Of a DNA stretch of 64,000 bases, positions 8,366-16,634 are shown piece after piece. Each line of letters starts with the position of its first letter. Positions within the stretch are counted from its first letter, which is position 1. The translations under genes were made by a program, and so were the position numbers. The stretch comes from Clostridium_AI sp964409685 (GTDB lineage Bacteria; Bacillota; Clostridia; Lachnospirales; Lachnospiraceae): positions 1-64,000 of the forward strand of contig CAYPEJ010000016.1 in the NCBI GenBank assembly GCA_964409685.1. The letters run 5' to 3'. Under the pieces are notes generated by a model. The model saw nothing but the letters and a program-made list of their open reading frames with translations, was not told where the DNA came from and searched no databases.

Positions 8366-9175
8366 ATGTATATCAAAGTGAATGGAAAAGAAATGAATAC
8401 AAAATCAATGCACCTTATCCAACTGGAAAAGGAACTATTTTGTGGAAAAACTCATAATACTATTATCCGAATTGTGAATGGATTTCAAATGGAAGAAGAT
8501 ATTTTGTTAAATGAAGGGGACGAAATCACATTTATAGAAAAAGGTGTTATGCCCTCCCAAGAACTTTTGGAATCTATGATGTGTGCAAGGCATACTCCAA
8601 AAGTACATGAAAAAGTAAAAAAGGCACATGTGGCAATCGCAGGACTTGGTGGACTTGGCTCTCATATAGCAATTGCATTAGCTCGAACAGGAATCGGATA
8701 TTTACATATAATTGATTTTGACGAAGTAGAACCTAGTAATCTAAACCGACAACACTACAAAATAAAACATCTAGGAATGCCAAAGACAGAAGCATTGAGA
8801 CAAGAGATAGAAGAAATTAATCCATTTATTCATGTGCAGATGGATACGGTTCGTGTGACGGAAGAAAACTTATGTGAATTATTCTTAACCGATCAGTATA
8901 TCTGCGAGGCATTTGATAAGCCAGAAGCAAAGGCACTACTAGTAAATGGAATCCTAGAACAGTTTCCAGAAAAATATATCGTTGCCGCCTCAGGAATGGC
9001 AGGATATTCAGAAAGCAATACCATACAAACCAAAAAGATAACCGACCATTTCTACTTATGTGGAGACCAAGTTTCAGAAGCAGCACAAGGAAATGGACTT
9101 ATGGCACCAAGAGTAAGTATATGTGCAGGGCATCAAGCAAACGCAATACTTCGTCTTATTTTAGGTGAGGAATGA
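8366..9175 (+). CDS. thiF: ThiS adenylyltransferase ThiF (family 2, with N-terminal ThiS-like extension)
   Basis: A 269-residue E1-like enzyme that activates the ThiS C-terminus with ATP. Residues about 1-65 form a ThiS-like ubiquitin-fold segment (YIKVNGKE... LLNEGDEITFIEKG). The Rossmann ATP-binding motif VAIAGLGGLGSHIAIALA is at about 88-105, followed by DFDEVEPSNLNRQHY. No CXXC zinc pairs are obvious, consistent with the clostridial family-2 type. The ATG at 8366 is chosen because GGAGGAGG sits at the right distance; an in-frame TTG at 8348 is less likely. A 108-base spacer separates it from thiG. Confidence 0.93.
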   Translation: MYIKVNGKEMNTKSMHLIQLEKELFCGKTHNTIIRIVNGFQMEEDILLNEGDEITFIEKGVMPSQELLESMMCARHTPKVHEKVKKAHVAIAGLGGLGSHIAIALARTGIGYLHIIDFDEVEPSNLNRQHYKIKHLGMPKTEALRQEIEEINPFIHVQMDTVRVTEENLCELFLTDQYICEAFDKPEAKALLVNGILEQFPEKYIVAASGMAGYSESNTIQTKKITDHFYLCGDQVSEAAQGNGLMAPRVSICAGHQANAILRLILGEE

Positions 9176-9283
9176 AGTTAATCCATCAAGGTAGGCTACC
9201 AAAAGAATGAAATTACAAAGTAAGATAAGAAACTAAAACTAAAATAGGAAACAAAAAACAAACCCAAAGAAAGGACAAACAAC

Positions 9284-10051
9284 ATGAACGACAAATTAAT
9301 CTTAGGAAACCACGAATTTACATCCAGATTCATCTTAGGCTCTGGGAAATACTCATTAGACTTAATCCAAGCAGCCGTAGAACAAGCAGGCGCAGAAATC
9401 ATTACTCTAGCCCTACGTCGTGCGAATCAAGGTGGAACTGCCAACATTTTAGACTACATACCAAAAGGAATCACGCTCCTACCAAACACCTCCGGCGCAC
9501 GAACAGCAGAAGAAGCCGTTCGCATTGCCAGACTTTCCAGAGAACTAGGATGTGGTGACTTTGTAAAAATAGAAGTAATTCGTGACTCTCGCTACCTCCT
9601 TCCAGACAACCAAGAAACCATCAAAGCAACCGAAATCTTAGCAAAAGAAGGCTTTGTCGTCCTTCCATATATGTATCCAGATCTAAATGTAGCTCGTGAC
9701 TTACAAAACGCAGGTGCATCCGCTATTATGCCTCTAGCAGCACCAATCGGAACCAATAAAGGACTTTGTACGAAAGAATTTATCAAAATTTTAATTGATG
9801 AAATCGACCTTCCTATTATAGTAGATGCAGGAATCGGCTCCCCATCTCAAGCATGTGAAGCCATGGAAATGGGTGCCGCAGCCGTTATGGCAAACACTGC
9901 TATTGCAACTGCAGGCAACATTCCAGCTATGGCAGAAGCATTCCGAAAAGCAATCGAAGCAGGAAGAACTGCTTATCTTTCAGGACTAGGAAGAGTACTA
10001 GAAAAAGGCGCACAAGCATCCTCACCATTAACAGGATTTATTGAAGACTAG
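9284..10051 (+). CDS. thiG: Thiazole synthase ThiG
   Basis: A 255-residue TIM-barrel enzyme that builds the thiazole phosphate from 1-deoxyxylulose 5-phosphate, dehydroglycine and ThiS-thiocarboxylate. Recognisable parts are SRFILGSGKYSL at the N-terminus, LPNTSGARTAEEAVRIARLS, VLPYMYPDLNVARDL, AIMPLAAPIGTNKG, and the phosphate site VDAGIGSPSQACEAMEMGA. AAAGAAAGGA precedes the ATG. The coding strand is unusually C-rich compared with neighbouring plus-strand genes, a trait shared with thiH. Full-length and intact. Confidence 0.97.
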   Translation: MNDKLILGNHEFTSRFILGSGKYSLDLIQAAVEQAGAEIITLALRRANQGGTANILDYIPKGITLLPNTSGARTAEEAVRIARLSRELGCGDFVKIEVIRDSRYLLPDNQETIKATEILAKEGFVVLPYMYPDLNVARDLQNAGASAIMPLAAPIGTNKGLCTKEFIKILIDEIDLPIIVDAGIGSPSQACEAMEMGAAAVMANTAIATAGNIPAMAEAFRKAIEAGRTAYLSGLGRVLEKGAQASSPLTGFIED

Positions 10052-10061
10052 GAGGTAAACT

Positions 10062-11306
10062 ATGACAGAAAACATATCAAAAACAGAAGGCAACAATACA
10101 GAAATTAATATCAAAACCCATATGTCAAAGGAAAACGCTCAAAGCACGCAACCCAACCAAGACCGAATCGATCACATGACCTACCTCCCAGATATGGAAG
10201 TCCTAGATTCTACTATTGACCAACAAGTAATTCAAGCCATGAACCAATATGATTACAATATGTATACAGAACAAGATGTAATCCGCGCATTACAAAGTAC
10301 AACATGTACACCACAAGACTTTGCAGCCCTACTATCACCAGCCGCCAACAATTATATAGAAGAAATGGCACAAAAAGCGAAGTTAGAAAAGGAAAAACAT
10401 TTTGGCAATTCCATCTACATGTTTACCCCACTATACATCGCCAACTACTGTGAAAATCACTGCATCTACTGTGGCTTTAACTGTCACAATAAAATTAACC
10501 GTGCCAAGTTAAATGCAGAAGAAATCGAACAAGAAATGCAAACGATTGCCCAGTCAGGCTTACAAGAAATCTTAATCCTAACAGGTGAAAGCAAAAAAAT
10601 GTCCGACGTAACCTACATAGGAGAAGCCTGTAAAATCGCAAGAAAATATTTCAAAGTAATTGGACTAGAAGTATATCCAATGAACAGCGAAGACTATGCC
10701 TACCTACATGCATGTGGTGCAGACTATGTTACCGTATTTCAAGAAACCTACAATTCCGACAAATACGAAACCCTACACCTTGCAGGTCACAAACGAATCT
10801 TTCCTTACCGAATCAACGCACAAGAACGTGCGATTCAAGGAGGCATGCGTGGCGTAGGATTCGGAGCACTACTAGGCTTAAGTGACTTCCGAAAAGATGC
10901 ATTTGCAACGGGAATCCATGCCCACCTCATACAACGAAAGTACCCACATGCTGAGATTGCCCTTTCCTGTCCAAGACTACGTCCAATTATTAACAATGAT
11001 AAAATCAACCCAAAAGATGTTCACGAAAGACAATTAGTTCAAGTAGTCTCTGCATATCGAATCTTTCTACCATATGCAAACCTAACCATTTCCACTCGAG
11101 AATGTGCTAGATTCCGTGATAACATCATTGACATTGCCGCAACCAAGATATCAGCAGGTGTCAATGTAGGAATCGGTGGACACAGTGGAGAAGAAAAGGG
11201 AGACGAACAGTTCGAGATATCCGACGGTCGAGATGTAGATCAAGTGTACCAAGCAATACTAGAGAAAGGCTTACAGCCAGTAATGAGTGATTACATTTAT
11301 GTTTAA
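10062..11306 (+). CDS. thiH: 2-iminoacetate synthase ThiH (radical SAM)
   Basis: A 414-residue radical-SAM enzyme that cleaves tyrosine to give dehydroglycine (2-iminoacetate) for ThiG; this is the route used by anaerobes. The iron-sulfur motif CENHCIYCGFNC (CX3CX2C) is at about residues 130-140, followed by ILILTGESKKMSDVTYI and GALLGLSDFRKD. The first 40 residues are a polar extension not needed by the family. HydG is related, but the context and the immediate linkage to thiG and thiE favour ThiH. The ATG is behind TAGGAGGT, 10 bases after thiG. C exceeds G on the coding strand. Confidence 0.95.
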   Translation: MTENISKTEGNNTEINIKTHMSKENAQSTQPNQDRIDHMTYLPDMEVLDSTIDQQVIQAMNQYDYNMYTEQDVIRALQSTTCTPQDFAALLSPAANNYIEEMAQKAKLEKEKHFGNSIYMFTPLYIANYCENHCIYCGFNCHNKINRAKLNAEEIEQEMQTIAQSGLQEILILTGESKKMSDVTYIGEACKIARKYFKVIGLEVYPMNSEDYAYLHACGADYVTVFQETYNSDKYETLHLAGHKRIFPYRINAQERAIQGGMRGVGFGALLGLSDFRKDAFATGIHAHLIQRKYPHAEIALSCPRLRPIINNDKINPKDVHERQLVQVVSAYRIFLPYANLTISTRECARFRDNIIDIAATKISAGVNVGIGGHSGEEKGDEQFEISDGRDVDQVYQAILEKGLQPVMSDYIYV

Positions 11307-11901
11307 GATAATAGCAGTTACCAATCGGAATTTATGCAAAATAAATTTTTTAGATCAGATAGAAAACGTAGCAAAAGCAAAACCGAACTATATTATTTTA
11401 AGAGAAAAGGATTTATCAGAAGAAGACTACTATATCCTTGCAAGTAAGGTAAAGGCGATTTGTCAAACATATCAAGTCCCTTGTATTTTGCATACCTACA
11501 TTGATGTGGCAAGAAAGCTAGAGCAAACATCCATACACTTACCTTTGCCACTTTTAATAAGGAAGAAACATCAACTATCTGATTTCCAAACAATAGGTGT
11601 CTCGGTTCATTCAGTAGAAGAGGCACGTCTTGCCGAGAAATTAGGAGCAACCTATCTTACCGCAGGGCACATATTTGAAACAAACTGTAAAAAAGGGGTT
11701 CCACCAAGAGGAATTTCATTTCTTAAGGATGTGATTCAACACACAAACATTCCAGTATATGCTATCGGTGGAATACATCTTGAAAACCTCACCTACATTC
11801 AAAATGCAGGTGCACATGGCGCCTGTATGATGTCAGAATTTATGCAAGAAAATAGGACAAAAGACCTACAAAAAGACTTACATTTGCTGCAAAAAAAATA
11901 G
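11299..11901 (+). CDS. thiE: Thiamine-phosphate synthase ThiE (or TenI-like)
   Basis: A roughly 200-residue TIM-barrel protein overlapping the end of thiH by 8 bases, so translationally coupled. Features are IILREKDLSEEDYY (pyrimidine-side motif), ILHTYIDVA in place of the usual INDRVDVA, GVSVHSVEEARLAEKLGATYLTAGHIF, and the phosphate-binding AIGGIHLENL. ThiE joins thiazole phosphate and HMP pyrophosphate. The sequence is rather divergent, and the lack of the canonical ND motif makes a TenI-type thiazole tautomerase a real alternative. It ends the operon; thiC and thiD are not nearby. Confidence 0.8.
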   Translation: MFKIIAVTNRNLCKINFLDQIENVAKAKPNYIILREKDLSEEDYYILASKVKAICQTYQVPCILHTYIDVARKLEQTSIHLPLPLLIRKKHQLSDFQTIGVSVHSVEEARLAEKLGATYLTAGHIFETNCKKGVPPRGISFLKDVIQHTNIPVYAIGGIHLENLTYIQNAGAHGACMMSEFMQENRTKDLQKDLHLLQKK

Positions 11902-11919
11902 CACAATAGGTAAAAATTA

Positions 11920-11947
11920 TTTACAGACTCCCTTCCTATGATACAAT
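11920..11947 (+). promoter_or_regulatory. Promoter of the protease-CBM3 gene
   Basis: TTTACA at 11920-11925 and TACAAT at 11942-11947 are separated by 16 bases. A perfect inverted repeat, ACTCCCTTC (11927-11935) and GAAGGGAGT (11979-11987), surrounds it. The second arm is the ribosome site of the next gene, so a read-through transcript from thiE could hide that site in a hairpin, while a transcript from this promoter would lack the first arm. Confidence 0.6.
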
Positions 11948-11995
11948 GATATTGCATGTTACTTGCAAATGAAAATAAGAAGGGAGTATTTTATT

Positions 11996-13474
11996 ATGTT
12001 TAGTAAAAAGTTAGGTTGTTTAATTACAGTTTCCGCATTAGCTGTTGGAGCATTTGTAAGTCCTATTGCAGGCATAAATGGAGGAAGTACCAATGCAACA
12101 GTATATGCCGCTACTACATCTGATTTAACCGTCAGTGATATGCCATCCTACTTAAAAAGTTCAGTAGAATGGGTATGGAACAATCGTATTTTGAAAGAAA
12201 ATTCCACATCGAGAGAGAATCTTATCTTTGATCAAATCTACGATGGCGAAGGTACATTAAATTACGTTGTTCGCTGGCAGTCTTCTCAAAACTTATCGTT
12301 AGCAACACGTCAGAAGATGGAAGAAATGTTAAGTCGTCAGATTAATAATTGGACACAATATCTTTCTGGTTACGACGGATGGCCATTTGACCATATTGAT
12401 GTAAAAATCGTTGGATGGGCAGTTCCAAATGCTTCTCAGATTTTAGACAAACAATCTTATGAGAATGTTTACACAGATTGTACATACGATTCTCTAAGTG
12501 AAGGTACATCCATTCCATCTCAATTGCCAAATGCACCAAGTTCTATCTCAAGATTTGACCATTTCCAAGATAGTAGTTATCAATATCCAGGAGGATATGA
12601 AAACCGCTTTGATATGTATCTTTGGGGAACAACAGGATTTAGCGGTGGAGCTGGTGGCGACTGGGGACAAAGAATCTCCGATGACTATATTTTAAGTACA
12701 TTAGACTACGATGAGGTACATATTATAGAACATGAGATGGGACATGGTTTTGGATTGCCAGATTTCTATGAAGAAGCGGATCGTCCAACAGGAGGATTCC
12801 CAACTCATACAATTATGTGGGCGGGAGATTCCGCAACTATTACAGATTGGGATGTATGGATGTTACGTTACACATGGAGTCAATTAAAACAAGACACCAA
12901 TCGTTTCCCTGCAATTACAGTTACAACTCCATCGCCATCACCAGAAGCAACAGTAACTCCAACTCCAGAGACAACTGTTTCTCCAGAAACCTCAAAAGAT
13001 CCAGTTGTAAGTACAGGGGATGTACAAGTATCCTTAGATGTACAATCCAGTAGTGAAACATCAACAAATGCTATTACAAAAACTTTCTTATTAAAAAATA
13101 CTGGAACTGCAGATATGGATCTAAGTAAAGTGAAAATTCGTTACTACTTTACAAAGGATTCTGACCAAGGACTTCAGATGTGGTGTGACAATGCAGCAAT
13201 TTCTTACACACAAGCGCCATGGTACACAGCAGTTACTTCTAATCTAGTAGGTACATTCGGTAGCATTTCTGCAGATATGGCAGATTCCTATGTTGACATA
13301 TCGTTCAACGGAACCGAAAGTATCATGACTTCACAATCTACATTGACAGCAGGAGTTCGCATTGCCAAAGAAGATTGGTCACTATTTAATCAAGCAAATG
13401 ACTATTCTAATTTAAGTGCTTCCAATGTTGTTGTATATTATGACGGAGCAGTAATTTGGGGAAATACCTTATAA
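11996..13474 (+). CDS. Secreted zinc metalloprotease-like protein with C-terminal CBM3 cellulose-binding module
   Basis: A 492-residue exported protein. Residues 1-37 form a signal peptide (KK, hydrophobic core, AXA-like site near VYA). A catalytic domain follows, with the metzincin-type zinc site HEMGHGFGLPD at about residues 246-256 and a possible Met-turn in HTIMWAGD. A PSPSPEATVTPTPE linker lies at about 305-335. The C-terminal roughly 150 residues match family-3 carbohydrate-binding modules (KTFLLKNTGTADMDLSKVKI, then IRYYFT, VGTFGSI, YVDISFNG). This predicts a hydrolase held on cellulose. ATG 11996 is chosen for its GAAGGGAG ribosome site and signal peptide. The peptidase family and substrate are unknown. 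Confidence 0.88.
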   Translation: MFSKKLGCLITVSALAVGAFVSPIAGINGGSTNATVYAATTSDLTVSDMPSYLKSSVEWVWNNRILKENSTSRENLIFDQIYDGEGTLNYVVRWQSSQNLSLATRQKMEEMLSRQINNWTQYLSGYDGWPFDHIDVKIVGWAVPNASQILDKQSYENVYTDCTYDSLSEGTSIPSQLPNAPSSISRFDHFQDSSYQYPGGYENRFDMYLWGTTGFSGGAGGDWGQRISDDYILSTLDYDEVHIIEHEMGHGFGLPDFYEEADRPTGGFPTHTIMWAGDSATITDWDVWMLRYTWSQLKQDTNRFPAITVTTPSPSPEATVTPTPETTVSPETSKDPVVSTGDVQVSLDVQSSSETSTNAITKTFLLKNTGTADMDLSKVKIRYYFTKDSDQGLQMWCDNAAISYTQAPWYTAVTSNLVGTFGSISADMADSYVDISFNGTESIMTSQSTLTAGVRIAKEDWSLFNQANDYSNLSASNVVVYYDGAVIWGNTL

Positions 13475-13501
13475 AAAAGTATATTTGAAAATAGGAAAAA
13501 A

Positions 13502-13542
13502 GGGCTATACGGACTACAAAAGTATCCGTAAGCCCTTTTTTT
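13502..13542 (+). terminator. Rho-independent terminator after the protease-CBM3 gene
   Basis: The stem GGGCTATACGGA (13502-13513) pairs with TCCGTAAGCCC (13525-13535) with one bulge, followed by seven T. Confidence 0.88.
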
Positions 13543-13655
13543 AAAGGGGAAAATGAAAAATAAATAAAATGTAGAAAAGAACATGTTATTGAATGATTAG
13601 GAACATTATGGTAAGATTATGAATGAAAAAGATTGTGTGAAGGGGACAATTTGAA

Positions 13656-14381
13656 ATGATTAACATACTTATATGTGATGACAGTAAATTAAGTCTGGAC
13701 ATTAATAAGGCATATGTTAGTAATTTTGTGCAGAAAAGTAAAGTGAAGGCAGAATGCTATACATTCCAACAGATTGATGATAGACTTTCACAGCTGTATC
13801 ATTCAATATCTATTGATATTGCGGTTTTGGATATTGATTTTCAAAAGGGCGAAGAAGGAATTGAGCTTGCAAGGAATTTGATGAAGAGTAATCCATTAGT
13901 GATTATTATTTTTGTGACAAGCCATGAAGAATATGCATTAGATGCTTTTAATCTAACAGCATTTGGGTACATAACAAAACCAATTGAAGAAAAGAAATTT
14001 GAGAAGCTATTTACCAAAGCATTATTACAACTTCGTGGAATTCACGCAGTGAAAAATAATAATTCCATAGAGTTCGTTGCCAATGGTAAGAAGCAGATGA
14101 TAAAAGAAAATAGTATTTTATATGTAGAGAAATCAGGACATATTGTGGAAATTGTAACAGAGAAACAGAACTTTAGTGTATACGATTCATTAAAGAATAT
14201 AGAAGAAAAGTTTTCTACTTTATTTTTACGTGTAAATAAAGGGACGCTAGTAAATCGAAATTATATTGCTGAGATTACCAATCAAACCATTACCATTGTT
14301 ACGGGAAAAGTGTTTGATATTCCTGCACGAAAGGTGAAGGAAGTACATGAGGCATATAAACGAATTAGTGACTCTATTTAA
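13656..14381 (+). CDS. LytTR-family response regulator (orphan)
   Basis: A 241-residue two-domain regulator. The receiver domain spans about 1-125, with acidic pair D8-D9, probable phospho-acceptor D59 in IAVLDIDF, a switch Ser/Thr in FVTSHEEYA, and lysine in GYITKPIEE. The LytTR DNA-binding domain spans about 140-238 (ILYVEKSGHIVEIVTEKQNF, then FLRVNKGTLVNRNYIAEI). No histidine kinase lies next to it, so its signal source is unknown. Relatives of this type (AgrA/VirR-like) control peptide-signal or surface-protein genes. It precedes a long non-coding stretch that may be its target, though no LytTR site was identified. Confidence 0.9.
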   Translation: MINILICDDSKLSLDINKAYVSNFVQKSKVKAECYTFQQIDDRLSQLYHSISIDIAVLDIDFQKGEEGIELARNLMKSNPLVIIIFVTSHEEYALDAFNLTAFGYITKPIEEKKFEKLFTKALLQLRGIHAVKNNNSIEFVANGKKQMIKENSILYVEKSGHIVEIVTEKQNFSVYDSLKNIEEKFSTLFLRVNKGTLVNRNYIAEITNQTITIVTGKVFDIPARKVKEVHEAYKRISDSI

Positions 14382-14500
14382 TAAATGACGAATTATGATG
14401 CACAAATGAAGAAAAAATGTAGTTTTATGAAGAATGAGCGAATAAAAAAAGGCTTTCTAGGTCAATTTTGAATGAAATCAGTTCACATTTGAAGAGATGA

Positions 14501-14529
14501 TTGTTTGAGAGGGGAAAAGTTAGTATAAT
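14501..14529 (+). promoter_or_regulatory. Promoter-like site upstream of the A-rich non-coding region
   Basis: TTGTTT at 14501-14506 and a perfect TATAAT at 14524-14529 are separated by 17 bases, so transcription would begin near 14536. No open frame with a ribosome site follows before the terminator at 15185. Confidence 0.5.
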
Positions 14530-14535
14530 GAATTT

Positions 14536-15216
14536 ATTCAATAAGACAAACACATCTTGCTATACAAAATTGTCTTTTGAAATAATTTGATGATATGATT
14601 AGGTATCATCCCCCTAAATGTTGAAGGCTCGTAATCGAATTCAAAGAAATATTTGACAAAAGTTATGTATTATGAGACGTTCACACAATCAGATAAGACA
14701 AAGAAAGCACGAAAGAATATGCAATGAAAATCACCAAAGAATCCCCTAATTAGCAAATTTATAAAGTGAATTTGTAATAAAAAACGAAAGAGAATATGAA
14801 ACTACGAGCAAATGTTTACCAATGATTTATGAATTTAATAGTACAAAGGAATTACGAACGAACAAAAGAATCCCTAAGAAAGCAACAAAAGAACTATAAG
14901 AGTACAAGCAATTTAAGTGTTTTACAGTGAATACGAAAGAAAGTGAAAAGCACAAATGATAAGTAATACAAAAGAGAAAGTGCAAAAAAGAAAAAGCAAA
15001 AGAGAAACAACAAAATGCAAAAGATAAGCGATTACAAAAGATTTATAGAAAAATACTATTGCATACTATTACAAAAGAAGATATTTAACAAAAGAAAATA
15101 CATACAAAAGATTAGTTGGTCGGAACAAATAAAATGTGCGGTTATTACAAAAGATAACAAATCGTGAATATGATAAGAAGTTGGAGAAGGCTTTTGGAGC
15201 AGAAGCCTTCTTTTTC
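14536..15216 (+). ncRNA. Putative ~680-nt non-coding transcript with repeated ACAAAAGA-like motifs
   Basis: This is the main content of a 970-base gene-free stretch. From about 14690 to 15155 the plus strand is very A/G-rich and carries some 15 or more near-copies of the octamer ACAAAAGA or ACGAAAGA (for example near 14710, 14785, 14885, 14933, 14966, 15032, 15068, 15087, 15105 and 15148) with irregular spacing. It is bounded by a good promoter match and a strong terminator. No coding content was found. It may be a regulatory RNA, an unstructured leader or a decayed region. Confidence 0.4.
15185..15216 (+). terminator. Strong terminator before the aminotransferase gene
   Basis: AGAAGGCTT (15185-15193) pairs with AAGCCTTCT (15203-15211), followed by five T. 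It ends the non-coding region and lies about 140 bases before the next start codon. Confidence 0.85.
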
Positions 15217-15353
15217 GTGTATTCCATTTTATGTATTTTGCGCATTTTATATCATACGCTTTTGTCTAATGGTGTAAAATGCAACAAATATCTTGCCGTT
15301 TCTCTAAAGTTATCTTACAATATGAAACATAAGACGTTGAAAGGAGTTATATC

Positions 15354-16538
15354 ATGATTTCAGAAAAAATGTATGAGTTAGGCAGTAAGAGATCTGTTAT
15401 TCGAGAACTATTTGAATACGGAAAGAAACGTAAAGCAGAAGTAGGCGCAGACAATGTGTATGACTTTAGTTTAGGTAACCCAAGTGTTCCAGCACCTGCT
15501 TGTGTAAATGAAACCATTATTGATTTATTAAATACAGAAGACCCAATTCTGTTACACGGATATACATCAGCTCAAGGTGACGCAAATGTTCGCCAAACAA
15601 TTGCACACTATGTAAATGGAAAATACCAAACATCCATCGATGCAGATGACATTTACATGACAATGGGAGCAGCCGCATCCTTATGTGTAGCAATTAAAGC
15701 CGTTTGTTTACCAGAAGATGAATTTATTACATTTACACCATTCTTCCCAGAATACCGTGTATTTGTAGAAGCAATGGGCGGAAAATTAATTCCATCGGAA
15801 TCAGACAACAAAACATTCCAGATTAACTTCGATAATTTTGAAAAAGTATTAAATCCAAAAACAAAAGCGGTTATTATCAATAGTCCAAATAACCCATCTG
15901 GTGTTATTTTTACAGAAGAAAGTATTGTGAAGCTTTGTGCAATCTTAGATGAAAAATCAAAAGAATATGGTCATCCAATTTATTTAATATCCGACGAACC
16001 ATATCGTGAATTAGTTTATGATGATATCAAAGTACCATATTTAACAAATTATTACGATAATACATTTGTATGTTATTCCTATAGTAAATCCTTATCATTA
16101 CCAGGAGAACGAATCGGGTACATAATTGTTTCAAATAAGATGGAAAAGAATCGTGATGTATATGCTGCTGTATGTGGTGCAGGTAGAGCATTAGGCTACG
16201 TATGTGCAAGTAGCCTTTTCCAACAAGTAATTGCAAGATGCATTGATAAAACTGCTGATGTAAGCATTTATAAGAAAAATAGAGATTTATTATACAATGG
16301 CTTAACAGATTTAGGATACTATTGTGTAAAACCAGATGGAGCTTTTTATTTATTCGTACAAGCGTTAGAAGAAGATGCCAATGCATTCTGTGAAAGAGCT
16401 AAGAAATATGATTTATTACTTGTACCAGGTGATGACTTTGGTACAAAAGGATATGTGCGTATTGCGTATTGCGTAACAACAGAACAGATTGAAAGATCCA
16501 TGCCAGCATTCGCAAAATTGGCAGAAGAATATAAGTAA
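15354..16538 (+). CDS. Pyridoxal-phosphate aminotransferase, class I/II
   Basis: A 394-residue fold-type-I aminotransferase. Visible motifs are SLGNPSVPAP near the start, NSPNNPSGVIFT (cofactor-ring Asn region), SDEPYRELVYDD, the Schiff-base lysine in SYSKSLSLPGERIGY, and a C-terminal RIAYCVT carrying the substrate-carboxylate arginine. It probably transfers amino groups among aspartate, alanine or aromatic acids; the exact substrate is not given by the sequence. The ATG has AAAGGAGT at good spacing. The gene stands alone between terminators. A 5' extension to 15136 in another frame is not real. Confidence 0.92.
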   Translation: MISEKMYELGSKRSVIRELFEYGKKRKAEVGADNVYDFSLGNPSVPAPACVNETIIDLLNTEDPILLHGYTSAQGDANVRQTIAHYVNGKYQTSIDADDIYMTMGAAASLCVAIKAVCLPEDEFITFTPFFPEYRVFVEAMGGKLIPSESDNKTFQINFDNFEKVLNPKTKAVIINSPNNPSGVIFTEESIVKLCAILDEKSKEYGHPIYLISDEPYRELVYDDIKVPYLTNYYDNTFVCYSYSKSLSLPGERIGYIIVSNKMEKNRDVYAAVCGAGRALGYVCASSLFQQVIARCIDKTADVSIYKKNRDLLYNGLTDLGYYCVKPDGAFYLFVQALEEDANAFCERAKKYDLLLVPGDDFGTKGYVRIAYCVTTEQIERSMPAFAKLAEEYK

Positions 16539-16554
16539 ATATAAGATTTGTTAG

Positions 16555-16585
16555 AGGAGTATCTAAGTAATAGGTACTCCTTTTT
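16555..16585 (+). terminator. Terminator after the aminotransferase
   Basis: AGGAGTATCTA (16555-16565) folds on TAGGTACTCCT (16571-16581) with one G-U pair, followed by T5. Confidence 0.82.
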
Positions 16586-16634
16586 CTATATAAGTAGGCT
16601 ATATTATGTGAAGAATTCTTTGAGGGATTATTAT

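Noticed and set aside
14690..15155. CRISPR-like or tandem repeat array
   Set aside because: The repeated octamers are short, imperfect and irregularly spaced; there are no repeat-spacer units and no cas genes.
15136..15357. 73-codon open frame before the aminotransferase
   Set aside because: It contains the terminator hairpin at 15185-15211, has no ribosome site, and shows no recognisable domain.
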